This document shows positions 24,345 through 33,500 of a DNA stretch of 35,245 nucleotides, piece by piece. Location: contig CP070763.1 in NCBI GenBank assembly GCA_020349025.1, positions 1,775,767 to 1,811,011 of the forward strand, given 5' to 3'. Positions within the stretch are counted from its first letter, which is position 1; every line of letters begins with the position of its first letter. Below the pieces are notes generated by a model that did not search any database, was not told the origin of the DNA, and saw only the letters and a list, made by a program, of their open reading frames with translations. The stretch is from Candidatus Latescibacterota bacterium (lineage in GTDB: Bacteria > Krumholzibacteriota > Krumholzibacteriia > G020349025). The position numbers and the translations under genes are program-made.

Positions 24345-26447
24345 TCAGCGGAAGCCGTCGACCAGCATGAGATCGCCGACGCTGTTCTCGACCCGAGCAT
24401 AGAGGATGGAGCGCCCGTCGGGTGAAACGGCGAGGCTCGGTGCAGCGATATTCGGCACTCGCGCAATCGGCTCGATCTGGCGCGTGTTGAAGTCGTACTG
24501 CACCAGCTGCGGTCCCTCGTTGTCACGGCGCACCAGAACGATTCCGTCCCGGAACAGCGACCAGTTTCCCCAATCGCCTTGCTCCGGCAAATCCTCCAGG
24601 AGCGGCTCCGCTGCAGGTGGCGTCGACGCGTCAAGGGGCAGCCTCCACAGTCCCGAGCGCTCGGGGCGCGCGTACAGAAGGGCGCTTCCATCCGGAGTCT
24701 CGTAGCCTGCGATTCCACCACCCTTGGTGACCTGGACGGGCTCGGCATCGCCGCTTGCGGAGGGCAGCTTCCACAGATCCCATTCACCACCGCGGTCGGA
24801 AGCGAAGTAGATCGAGCGACCGTCTCGCGACCAGCAAGCCATGAGCTCGTTCGCTTCGGTGCGCGTGATCTGGTGCGGCCGCCCGCCGTCGGCGTCGACC
24901 ACGTAAAGATCGCCAAAGCCGTTCGGGCAGGCGTAGAAGGCGATCCGCTCCCCGTTCGGTGACCAACGCGGGCGGCCGACGTACGCGCCCTCGAAAAAGG
25001 TCAGTTGCATCGGACGCGAACCGTCGCTCGCGCAGGTCCAGATCTCCAGGTGTCCCGAGCGTGCGGATGTGAAGACGAGGCGTTCGCCGTCCGGCGAGTA
25101 GTACGCCTCGCAGTCCCAGCGCGACGAGGAGATCAGCGGTGCCGTGCTCAACCCCGAGGTGGGATCGGCGTGGCGCCGGACCGCCCAGATGTTCTTCTCG
25201 AACCACAGGTCCTGGTACACCATGCGATCCGCGTGCCTCGACACCGTCGGGCTGTAGACCCACTCGCCCCGAGTCGGAACCCAGCTCATGCGCCCATCCT
25301 CGGCATCGACGCGCCATAGTCCGTACGCCCCGTTGGTGAAAGTGGAGCAGATGAGGGAGCGGCCATCGCGCGCCCAGTCGAGTCCGCGCACCCAGAGCAG
25401 TGCGCGCGTCAATCGCTTCGACTCGCCACTCTCGACCGACGCCACGTAGATGTCCTGCATGCCTGCACCGTCGACGCGCACGAACGCCACCCTTTCACCA
25501 TCCGGCGAGAAAACCGGCGCGTAGTCGCCGATGTGCAGATCGGGAAGCGGCGTCAACGGACGCCGTTCCCCGCTCGCGAACTCGTAGAGAAACAGCTGCG
25601 GCCGCGACTCGGGATCCGGATTCTCCGCGTACACGAGAGACGCGCCGTCCGGCGCCCAGCTGTGCCCTCCCAACCACCCTCGCGCATCGAACAGCTTGCG
25701 AGGCTCGCCACCGATCGCGGGGATCGTGTAGATCCCGGCACCGGAATCGCCACTGTGCACGAACGCCAACGTCTCCCCGTCGGGCGACCACGCAGGGTAG
25801 ACATCCACACCCGGGTCGTGCGTCAGACGCAACGGCGTGTCGCTGTTCGCCTGCTTGACGTAGATGTCCAGGTTGGCGTCGTCGGCGCCGCGCCACGCAA
25901 AGGCAACGCGGGTGCCTCCCGGACTGATGGCCGGCGTGATCTCTTCGCCAGGGTAGCTGGTGAAGGGAGTGGCCAGGAGTGGAGTCGCGCCGGGGCGAGC
26001 GTCGCCACCATCATGGGAGGCGAGATACCACCACGCCGCGAGGGCGACCAGGGATACCGCGACGACCGCGATCCAGGGCCACGCGCGACGGCCAGCGCGA
26101 GGCGGCGCCGTGGGTGGCGTCTCTGCGAGCGGGCGCACGTCGGCGACGAGCCGGTAGCCGCTCTTGCGAATCGTCTCGACGAAGCGCGGCGCGCGCACAT
26201 CGTCGGCAAAGACCCGGCGCAGCTCGGAGATTGCCCGCGTCAACGCCTCGTCGCCGACGATCATGTCCTGCCACACACGTTCGAGCAGCTCTTGTCGAGT
26301 TACCACCTGTCCCGGCTTGGAGGCCAGGTAGTCCAACACCTGCATCACGCGCGGTTCGAGCTGATGGGAAACCTCTGGACCGTCCACACGGTTCAGGTCT
26401 GGTCGGATGATCCACTCATGGAGCTGGAAGGGGGGTGTTGGCGTCAT
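24345..26447 (-). CDS. Membrane-anchored winged-helix regulator with propeller sensor
   Basis: A one-component, CadC-like regulator of 700 aa. Residues 1-105 form an OmpR-type winged helix ('VMQVLDYLASKPGQVVTRQELLERVWQ', 'ALTRAISELRRVFADD', 'ETIRKSGYRLVADV'). A single membrane segment follows at about 123-143 ('WPWIAVVAVSLVALAAWWYLA'). The remaining 550 or so residues are extracytoplasmic and carry about nine TolB/PD40-type propeller repeats ('AWSPDGETLAFVHSG', 'VFSPDGERVAFVRV', 'RWSPNGERIAFYA', 'AVSPDGRSILYARV'). Such proteins are common in Acidobacteria and related soil or sediment bacteria; signal and targets are mostly unknown. ATG 26447 is supported by GGAGG six bases upstream. An inverted repeat overlaps that site, which suggests autoregulation. 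The gene is divergent from the NTF2-like gene. Confidence 0.88.
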   Translation of the reverse strand: MTPTPPFQLHEWIIRPDLNRVDGPEVSHQLEPRVMQVLDYLASKPGQVVTRQELLERVWQDMIVGDEALTRAISELRRVFADDVRAPRFVETIRKSGYRLVADVRPLAETPPTAPPRAGRRAWPWIAVVAVSLVALAAWWYLASHDGGDARPGATPLLATPFTSYPGEEITPAISPGGTRVAFAWRGADDANLDIYVKQANSDTPLRLTHDPGVDVYPAWSPDGETLAFVHSGDSGAGIYTIPAIGGEPRKLFDARGWLGGHSWAPDGASLVYAENPDPESRPQLFLYEFASGERRPLTPLPDLHIGDYAPVFSPDGERVAFVRVDGAGMQDIYVASVESGESKRLTRALLWVRGLDWARDGRSLICSTFTNGAYGLWRVDAEDGRMSWVPTRGEWVYSPTVSRHADRMVYQDLWFEKNIWAVRRHADPTSGLSTAPLISSSRWDCEAYYSPDGERLVFTSARSGHLEIWTCASDGSRPMQLTFFEGAYVGRPRWSPNGERIAFYACPNGFGDLYVVDADGGRPHQITRTEANELMACWSRDGRSIYFASDRGGEWDLWKLPSASGDAEPVQVTKGGGIAGYETPDGSALLYARPERSGLWRLPLDASTPPAAEPLLEDLPEQGDWGNWSLFRDGIVLVRRDNEGPQLVQYDFNTRQIEPIARVPNIAAPSLAVSPDGRSILYARVENSVGDLMLVDGFR

Positions 26448-26456
26448 TCGCTTCCT

Positions 26457-26494
26457 CCGAAATGGCCGCAACGCCGCGCGCGACGGCCATTCGG
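26457..26494. promoter_or_regulatory. Inverted repeat over the regulator's ribosome-binding site
   Basis: CCGAAATGGCCG (26457-26468) and CGGCCATTCGG (26484-26494) are inverted copies that differ by one extra A, with a 15-base spacer. The left arm runs into the CCTCC (26454-26458) that is the minus-strand Shine-Dalgarno of the winged-helix gene. It may be an operator for that regulator or its partner gene, or a leader hairpin that hides the ribosome-binding site. Confidence 0.45.
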
Positions 26495-26526
26495 CAATCC
26501 TGATCCAACCATACGGTTTCCATCAG

Positions 26527-26538
26527 GCTTCCGGAAGC
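26527..26538. repeat. 12-base perfect palindrome
   Basis: GCTTCCGGAAGC lies in the divergent gap between the winged-helix regulator and the NTF2-like gene. It is a possible operator for a dimeric regulator. OmpR-type winged helices more often use direct repeats, so the link to the neighbour is loose. Confidence 0.25.
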
Positions 26539-26595
26539 TCGCGTGGTCCAACTTCTCAGCAGGAGGGCTGCACGCCCACAACCGGGAGTTCGGCA

Positions 26596-27051
26596 GTGAA
26601 CCAGATACTTCGCTCGCTTCTCATGCTCGTGACGGTCGCCGCGCTGGTGGCTCCAGCATCGCTTTCCGCCGCAGACGAGGCCGAGCTGGCTGCAATCGAG
26701 CAGACGGCTCGCGACTACCTGGAGGGGGGGACGAACGGTGACGTCGACAGGTTGCGTCGCGCGTTCCACTCCAGTTGCGTTCTCAAGTTCACTCGCCACG
26801 GCGCCTACCAGGAGTGGCCGGTGCAGGACTACCTGGCGCGGATTCGGCCAGGGAGGCGCTCGCAGCGCAGCACGCACATCCTCTTCATGGACTTCGCCGG
26901 GAGCTGCGCCGTGGTCAAGGTGCGGATCGACGACGGCGAACGCACTTTCATCGACTTCTTGAGTCTGCTGAAGATCGACGAGGAGTGGAAGATCGTGGGC
27001 AAGATCTTCTACCGGCAGGATTTGAACTCCGCCACGTCGGGCGGTGATTGA
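26596..27051 (+). CDS. Secreted NTF2-like (lumazine-binding-like) protein
   Basis: A 151-aa protein: Sec signal peptide ('ILRSLLMLVTVAALVAPASLSAA', cleavage near residue 24), then one NTF2-like domain of the Lumazine_bd_2/SnoaL-like group. Typical features are 'AIEQTARDYLEGGTNGDVDRL', 'AFHSSCVLKFTRHGAYQEWP', 'CAVVKVRIDDGERTFIDFLSLLKI' and the terminal 'EEWKIVGKIFY'. These cone-shaped domains bind small molecules or act as enzymes; no catalytic pair can be assigned. GTG 26596 is supported by GGGAG (26584-26588). The gene is divergent from the winged-helix regulator and three bases upstream of a small membrane protein gene, which suggests a two-gene operon controlled from the divergent region. 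Confidence 0.78.
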   Translation: MNQILRSLLMLVTVAALVAPASLSAADEAELAAIEQTARDYLEGGTNGDVDRLRRAFHSSCVLKFTRHGAYQEWPVQDYLARIRPGRRSQRSTHILFMDFAGSCAVVKVRIDDGERTFIDFLSLLKIDEEWKIVGKIFYRQDLNSATSGGD

Positions 27052-27054
27052 GCC

Positions 27055-27411
27055 GTGCTGGAGAGGCATCGGGGCATGTTGGGGACGCTGCATGTGGCAC
27101 TGGGTGCCTCCACGCTGTTCGCAGCGTTGATCGTGTTCACCGCGGTCGCAGGTGGCGGCACGCTCTCGGGGCATGCGGAGGTGATTCGACTGACGACGCG
27201 CGTCGGGGCGAGCATCGCCGGCATCCTGCTGTTCGCGGCGCTCCCACCTCTCATAGGTGGCATCGGGCTACTGACCCGACAGGAGTGGGCACGCCATGTC
27301 GTGCTCGCGACGAGCATCCTGAATCTGCTGAGTCTGCCCGTCGGCACGGCTATCGCAGTCTACTCGCTGTGGGTGTTGTGGCAGGAGCAGGAGCGCGACG
27401 TCTCCTGTTGA
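27055..27411 (+). CDS. Small integral membrane protein
   Basis: A 118-aa protein with three or four hydrophobic segments ('LHVALGASTLFAALIVFTAVAGG', 'VGASIAGILLFAALPPLIGGIGLL', 'VVLATSILNLLSLPVGTAIAVYSLWVLW') and a short charged tail. No family is assigned, though it resembles the many small four-helix membrane proteins annotated as hypothetical. It begins at GTG 27055, three bases after the NTF2-like stop; ATG 27076 with GAGAGG upstream is an alternative that would remove seven residues. The tight spacing suggests cotranscription with the NTF2-like gene. Confidence 0.65.
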   Translation: MLERHRGMLGTLHVALGASTLFAALIVFTAVAGGGTLSGHAEVIRLTTRVGASIAGILLFAALPPLIGGIGLLTRQEWARHVVLATSILNLLSLPVGTAIAVYSLWVLWQEQERDVSC

Positions 27412-27430
27412 CCACGGACGTAAAAGTGAA

Positions 27431-27456
27431 GGGCGGGATTCCGAAGGATCCCGCCC
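27431..27456 (-). terminator. Intrinsic terminator of the second subtilase gene
   Basis: GGGCGGGAT (27431-27439) pairs with ATCCCGCCC (27448-27456) in a nine-base-pair stem. Reading on the minus strand, the stem is followed by TTCACTTTTAC, a modest T-rich tract, so it should terminate transcripts of the subtilase gene ending at 27488. On the plus strand the stem may also slow read-through from the small membrane protein gene, but no T-run follows there. Confidence 0.65.
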
Positions 27457-27487
27457 GTGTCGCCGCGATGCTGTCGCCGCCGTCGGC

Positions 27488-30400
27488 TCATTTGAGAAGC
27501 TGCATCTTGCGTGTCAGCGCCTGTCCATCCACGCGCAATCGGTAGATGTAGGTGCCGCTCGGTGCGCGCTCTCCTCGCGCGTCCAAGCCGTCCCAAAAGA
27601 TGCGGTGGACACCGGCCTCGCGTCGTTCGCTTAGCAGCGTGCGCACCAGGCGCCCGCGTACCGAGTACACCTCCAGCTCGACCGCGGACGCCCGCGGCAG
27701 CTCGAAGGCGATGCTCGTTGCGGGATTGAACGGATTCGGTACGTTTTGCGCCAGACGCATGCCGAGTGGCACGTACACGCGCTCGTCGCTGTCCACCGGG
27801 TTGTCCCACAGGCTCTGCGCTGCATCTGCGTGTGCCTGGAGGTTCGCGAGGTCACTGCCTCCGACGATGGCGAACGCCACGTGAATGCTCTGACCCGGCG
27901 CGATGTCGAAAGGGCCGGTCGCGATGACCTGCGAGATGTCGGCGGGGCCGCTCGTCGCGTTGACGATTCCGCCGCTCAGCGCTTCCCACTTTTCGGCATC
28001 GGTGAAGCCGTCGTACACGCCCCAGCTCGGGTTCGAGGCGAGGTTCTCGTCGTTCCAGATCCCGCGGTACGACGTGGTGCCTGGCGCGGTGAGGGTCGTG
28101 ACACCGGCGTAGTCGTCGGGCCCCGCTCCGGCATCGTAGACGTAGCCTAGGCCGCGCCCGGCGTCGTATCCGGTGTGGTTGCTCTCGAAGGTCGCACCAT
28201 CCAGATCCCAGTCGAAGTACCAGCCGACGTAGAGACCGTTGACGTTGCCGGCGCCGTCGTTGCGCACGGTGTACTCGAGGACGATGAAGTCCTGGTAGGG
28301 AGCCGCCCTCATCTGCCACGACTCCTGCGTGACGTGGAGTGCGAGTGGCGTCGTTGCACCGGCGTCGGTGAAAGTCGCGACACCGAACTCGTCGTAGGGC
28401 GACATCGGGCTCGTGATGAGCGGAACGCCGTTCTCCGCCGTCACGAAGTCGGCGTCCTGGATCTGCGGATTGGGACCACGCGCTGCGTTCGACGTCGTCG
28501 TGACACCGTTCCCGATCATGAGAGCGCCTTCGTAGAGGAGGTTGGGGGAGCCGTCGTAGATGAAGCCGACGCCGTCCTCTCCGTTGCCCCCCGCGACCTC
28601 GGCGAACCCGAGCTTGCCGACGCTCGTCACCGACGTGGTGACGCGATTCGCACTGTGGTTGGCGACGATCGGGAGCACCCGCAGCTCGAAGTGATCGCGG
28701 TCGCTGTATGCCGGGCCGCTGGTCGAGATGTCGAGCGTGAAACCGACGGTGTGGTTGAGGGGGGCGGATGCGCTGACGTCCAGCGTCAGCGGCGTCAGAG
28801 TGACCTCCTCTGCGGTTCCGATGCTGGCGATGCTGGCGCTGCCGCTGGTGACGGTGACGTACCCGGAGTTCTCCGACAGCGTGAAGTCGGCGCCGGTCGC
28901 CGCGTCCAGGTGGTTGATGACGACGAGCTCGAGCGTCACCGTTTCCCCCGGCTCGACGATGCGATCCCCGTCGCTCGTCATGACATCCACCTCACGAATC
29001 CGGATCGCCGGGGTCGTTGCGGTGAGAGCCTGGAACGCATTGATGCGCCCGTGGCCGAGCAAGCCGGCATAGCTCGGGTTGACGCCATCAATGTTGTCGC
29101 TGGTGACACGCACGCGTTCGCGCACCTGATCCGGCGTGTAGGTGGGGAACTTCGTCTTGACGAGCGCGCACGCCGCGGCGGCGTGCGGCGAAGCCATCGA
29201 CGTGCCGTTGAGGTCGGTGTAGTCGCCGTTGCGGAAGGTGCTGTGGATGCGGGTCCCCTGCGCCGCCACGTCGACCCAGGTTCCGTAGTTGGAGCTGAAG
29301 ATCTTCTGGTCCGAGTCGTTGACGTTGGCCACGGAAAGCACGTTGCGGTAGGCGGCGGGGTAGTAGCCGTCGCTGGAAGCGTTGTTGCCCGCGGCAGCAA
29401 CCAGCACGGCACCACTCTCATACGCGAAGTCGACCACTTCCTGTTCGAAGCTCGAGGGATTCCCGGGACCACCCCAGCTGCAGTTGATGATGTCGGCGCC
29501 ATTCTGCGCTGCGTACAGAATCCCCTGGTAGCCGTACGTCACTGCGCCGTCGACGCTCGGGTGCGAGACACAGACCGGCATGAAGCGCGCGTTCCAGCTT
29601 GCGCCGCTGACGCCCGTGCCGTTGTTCGTGACCGCGCAGGCGATTCCGGCCACGTGCGTCCCGTGTCCCGCGCTGCCGGGGGTTTGCACCAAGCCCGTCG
29701 GATCGTTCGAGGCGTCGGCGAAGTTCCAGCCGCGCACGTCGTCGACGAAACCGTTGCCATCGTCGTCGACCCCGTTCAGGACCTCACCAGGATTGCTCCA
29801 CACGTTGGCCGCGAGATCGGCGTGCTGCCACTCGCTGCCGCCATCCACGATCGCCACGACGACGTTTCCATCTTCGCCGCGCGTCTCGTCGAAGGCGGCC
29901 GGGAGCTGCATCTGATCGAAGTAGCTGCTCTGCTCCAGCGCGTAGAGTGGATCGTTCGCAGTCGCTGCCAGCCGGTAGATGAACTGCGGCTCGGCGTAGA
30001 CCACGTCCCAGCTCGAAGCGAAGTCGCGCGCCACCTCCTTGGCGTCCTTGCCACTCTCGAAGTACAGCATGTAGACACGCGAGAGATCGGTGCGACCCGG
30101 CTTGCGTGGGCCTGCGAGGCCCGGGGCGACACGCGCCACGCGGCTCACCGCGTGCGCCTGCAGCAGTCGATCGAGTTCTTGCGAGCCGGTCGGCTTCGCG
30201 CTGCCTTCCTGCGCGACGTGCTCGGCGAACTTCACCACGATCACGCCGGGCAGGTAATCCTGCCCACCCTCACGCAGTGCCGGATTGTCGAGCCCGGGTG
30301 GACGATTCGCCTTTCCCGAGGACGCGAGAGCGGGATGGCACCAGGTCGCGATGCCAACGCAGGCGGCCAGGATCGAGAGGCGCAAGGCGGGGCGCGCGGC

Positions 30401-30511
30401 CCACGAGCGGGCCGCGCCACGATCGGGTTTTTTCCTCTTGCGGTTCTGACAACGGGTGGGGGGCGCCACGGGCATGTGGCGTTCAAACACGGTTCTTCGC
30501 AGCTCCTTCAT
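27488..30511 (-). CDS. Secreted S8 subtilase with FlgD-Ig-like C-terminus (A)
   Basis: A 1007-aa exported serine protease. A long basic N-terminus leads to a signal peptide core ('LRLSILAACVGIATWCHPALA'), a fervidolysin-like pro-domain (about residues 88-180), and the S8 catalytic domain with Asp223 ('AIVDGG'), His283 ('GHGTHVAG'), the oxyanion Asn376 ('AAAGNN') and Ser438 ('NGTSMASPHAA'). The Asp/Gly-rich 'VDDDGNGFVDDVRGWNF' is typical of this branch. Next come beta-sandwich domains with a CARDB-like start, then a C-terminal FlgD-Ig-like domain ('NVPNPFNPATSIAFELP', 'AGVHRIFWDGLDARGE', 'SGTYIYRL', 'RKMQLLK') of the kind used for surface sorting. ATG 30511 is the most likely start but has no clear ribosome-binding site; ATG 30475 is an alternative. 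It is a tandem paralogue of the next subtilase. Confidence 0.85.
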   Translation of the reverse strand: MKELRRTVFERHMPVAPPTRCQNRKRKKPDRGAARSWAARPALRLSILAACVGIATWCHPALASSGKANRPPGLDNPALREGGQDYLPGVIVVKFAEHVAQEGSAKPTGSQELDRLLQAHAVSRVARVAPGLAGPRKPGRTDLSRVYMLYFESGKDAKEVARDFASSWDVVYAEPQFIYRLAATANDPLYALEQSSYFDQMQLPAAFDETRGEDGNVVVAIVDGGSEWQHADLAANVWSNPGEVLNGVDDDGNGFVDDVRGWNFADASNDPTGLVQTPGSAGHGTHVAGIACAVTNNGTGVSGASWNARFMPVCVSHPSVDGAVTYGYQGILYAAQNGADIINCSWGGPGNPSSFEQEVVDFAYESGAVLVAAAGNNASSDGYYPAAYRNVLSVANVNDSDQKIFSSNYGTWVDVAAQGTRIHSTFRNGDYTDLNGTSMASPHAAAACALVKTKFPTYTPDQVRERVRVTSDNIDGVNPSYAGLLGHGRINAFQALTATTPAIRIREVDVMTSDGDRIVEPGETVTLELVVINHLDAATGADFTLSENSGYVTVTSGSASIASIGTAEEVTLTPLTLDVSASAPLNHTVGFTLDISTSGPAYSDRDHFELRVLPIVANHSANRVTTSVTSVGKLGFAEVAGGNGEDGVGFIYDGSPNLLYEGALMIGNGVTTTSNAARGPNPQIQDADFVTAENGVPLITSPMSPYDEFGVATFTDAGATTPLALHVTQESWQMRAAPYQDFIVLEYTVRNDGAGNVNGLYVGWYFDWDLDGATFESNHTGYDAGRGLGYVYDAGAGPDDYAGVTTLTAPGTTSYRGIWNDENLASNPSWGVYDGFTDAEKWEALSGGIVNATSGPADISQVIATGPFDIAPGQSIHVAFAIVGGSDLANLQAHADAAQSLWDNPVDSDERVYVPLGMRLAQNVPNPFNPATSIAFELPRASAVELEVYSVRGRLVRTLLSERREAGVHRIFWDGLDARGERAPSGTYIYRLRVDGQALTRKMQLLK

Positions 30512-30520
30512 CAATGCACC

Positions 30521-30541
30521 GGGTCGGGGTCATCCCGACCC
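30521..30541 (-). repeat. Hairpin between the two subtilase genes
   Basis: GGGTCGGG (30521-30528) and CCCGACCC (30534-30541) form a perfect eight-base-pair stem with a five-base loop. It lies between the stop of subtilase B (30571) and the start of subtilase A (30511). No T-run follows on the minus strand. It sits where the ribosome-binding site of A would be, so it may limit read-through or translation of the downstream gene. Confidence 0.45.
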
Positions 30542-30570
30542 TGTATCGCAGCTGGCCGACGGACGCACGG

Positions 30571-33500
30571 CTACTTGAGCAGTGTCATCCGGCGGCTGAT
30601 GACGCGGCCCGCAAGCTCGAGTCGCGCGTGGTAGACACCGCTCGACAGCTGCCGTCCGGTGTCGTCCGTGCCGTCCCAGGTTGCCGAGTAGACCCCGGGC
30701 GCGACGTATGCATTCTGCACCAGCGTTCGCACGCGGCGACCGCGACCATCGTAGATGACCAGTCGCACGGGACCGCCTCGCGCCAATCCGTACTGCAGCG
30801 TGGTGCGCGGATTGAACGGGTTCGGAACGTTGTTGCCGAGGAATTCGCGCGCGGGGGCCGCCGCAACGACCTCGATGTTGACCCCTCCGTGCAGGAGGAT
30901 GGTACCGGCCGAGGTGATCTCGGCGAGGCGATACTCGTAGCGGCCGAAGCCAGGGTTCGGGTCGCGGAACGTGTATCTGCGGTCCGCGCGCGGCTCGACG
31001 TCGGGAGCCAACGGCACGAGCGCTCCATCCTGACGGGCGCGCAGCACGCGGAAGGCGACGACATCCTCCTCGAAGGAAGTGCGCCAGCGCACGACCACGT
31101 CCTGCCCCTCCTGCGCCGCCGTCAAGTCGTGCAGTGTGATTGGCGTGAGGGGACCGAGGTTCTGCCACATCGCCGCCGCTGCGTCCGCGTTCGTCTGCAG
31201 GTCGGCGAGGTTGTCGCCCGCCAGATAGGCGAAGGCCACGGTGACGGAGTTCCCGGGCGCGATGTCGAACGGTCCGGTCGCGATGGCGTTCGAAATGTCT
31301 TCAGGACCGACGTCGGTGTTGGTGACACCGCCCGAGAGGGTCAGCCACTTCTCATCCTTCGTGTAGCCGTCGAAGACCCCGAACGGGTTGCCGATGATCG
31401 TATTGTCGTTCCAGATTCCGCGATAAGACGTCGTACCCGGGTCGGTCAGGACGGTGACGCCGACGAACGCCCCGTTTGCCGAGCCGGCGTTGTCCCACGC
31501 GTACCCGAGACCGCGCGACGCGTCGTAGCCGGTGCGATCGTTCAACCACGGCGCCGCTTCGTCGACGTTGCCGATGTCCCAATCGTTGTACCAGCCGACG
31601 CGCAGGCCGGAGAGGGTGCCACCCGAGGCGTTGAGGATGCGGTAACGCAAGATGATGTAATCGTCATCCGGCGCATCGACGAACTGGAACGCATCCTGGC
31701 GCAGCTCGACGCCGAGCGGCACGTTGGACTTCGAATCGTTGAAAAGCGCCACCGACTGCAGATCCGACAGGACCTGCGGGACGAGGTGCGGAACGCCACC
31801 GGGGAGGGTCGCGAAATCATCCTCGACCTGCAGCTGGCCGAAGCGCAGCTCGCCGCGCGCGCCGTCGGAGACCTGGTTCGACGAGATGCCGAGCATCAAG
31901 GCGCCCTCGAAGAGGAGGTTCGGACCGCCCTTGTAGATGAAACCGATTCCGTCCGAGCCGTTTCCGCCCAACGCCAGGGCGAAGCCGAGCCGGCCGAGGC
32001 TGCTGACGCTCGTCTTGATGTTGTTGGCGTTGTGATCCACGAACACCGGTTGCACGACGAACTGGAAGCGATCCTTGTCGGTGTAGGCGGCGGTCGTCGA
32101 CGTGATGTCGACCGTGACGGTCAGCGTCAACTGCTGCGGCGCGTTGCTCCGGATCTGGAGCGTGAAAGGGCCGAGCAGCTGCGTTTCCATCGCATCGAGA
32201 GATGACAGGGCCTGCGAGCCCTCGACGACGTCGGCGTAGATCGAGGTGAGGTCGAGAGAGAAGGAGACATCCTCCGCGCGATCGAGGAAGTTCGTCACCT
32301 CGAGGCTCACTGTGACCGTTTCATTCGGCTCGATCACCTGATCGCCATCCTCGTCCTCGAGCAGGACTTCGGTGACGCGGATCGCGGGGGAGCTCTTGGT
32401 CAAAGCCTGGTGCGCGTTGACACGTCCGAAGCCGAGAAGACCGCGCCACTGGATGTTCGTGCCCACGTTGTCGATGTTGTCTGAGGTCACGCGGACACGC
32501 TGGATCACCTGGTCGGGCGAGTAGCCGGGCCACTTCGTCTTGACCAATGCGCAGACGCCGGCGGCATGCGGCGCCGACATCGAGGTGCCGCTCAGCGAGC
32601 CGATGCCGTCGCTGTCGGGAGGCGGCACCGTGCTCAACACGTGCTGCCCCTGCGCCGAGACGTCGACGCTGAATCCGAAGTTCGATCCGTTCGCTTTGCG
32701 ATCCTGGGAGTCGACGTTGGCGACCGAGAGCACATGCGGGTAGGCGGAAGGATAATGGTTGTCGGCGCTGCTGTTGCCGTTGCCCGCGGCGGCCACGATG
32801 ACGGCTCCGAGCTCGTGCGCCAGGTTGATCACTTCGAGCTCGAAGACCGAGGGGCTGCCGGAGCCACCCCAGCTGCAGTTGATGATGTCGGCACCGTTCT
32901 GGGCGGCGTAGATGATCCCCTGGTAGCCGAAGCCGATCGCGCCATCCTGGCCCGCGACTGCGGTGCAGAGCGGCATGACCTTGGCGTTCCACGACACCCC
33001 GGCCACGTTGATGCCGTTGTTGGCGACCGCGCAGGCGATGCCTGCCGTGTGCGTTCCGTGGCGCGCGCTTGCGGGAGTGCTCGGCAGCCCGGTGGGATCG
33101 TTCGTCGAGTTGGCGAAGTTCCAACCGCGCACGTCATCGATGAAACCGTTGCCATCGTCGTCGATTCCGTTGCTGTCGCAGCCGGCGCAGCTCTCGCCGG
33201 GGTTCTGCCACACGTTGGCTTGCAGGTCGGCGTGCTGCCAGTAGGTGCCGCCATCCACGATGGCCACGACGACGTCGCCCTGCTCCCCTTTCACCAGATC
33301 CCACGCCGCAGGAAACTGCATGCGGTTCACGTTCAGGAACTGCGAGCCGAAGTCCGGGTCGTTGGGGTCGACGTCGAGCGGGTAGGCCCACAGCGGCTCG
33401 GCGTACTCCACGCCCGCGAGGCGCGCGAGGTCGGACGCCAGCTGCAGAGGCTCGCTGCCATCGCTGTACTCGACGACGAAGACCCGGCTGAGGTCGGTCG

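Noticed and set aside
28175..32205. Long plus-strand frames antisense to both subtilases
   Set aside because: Their residues are dominated by Arg, Val, Asp and His as expected from reversed GC-rich codons, and no motif or start signal is present.
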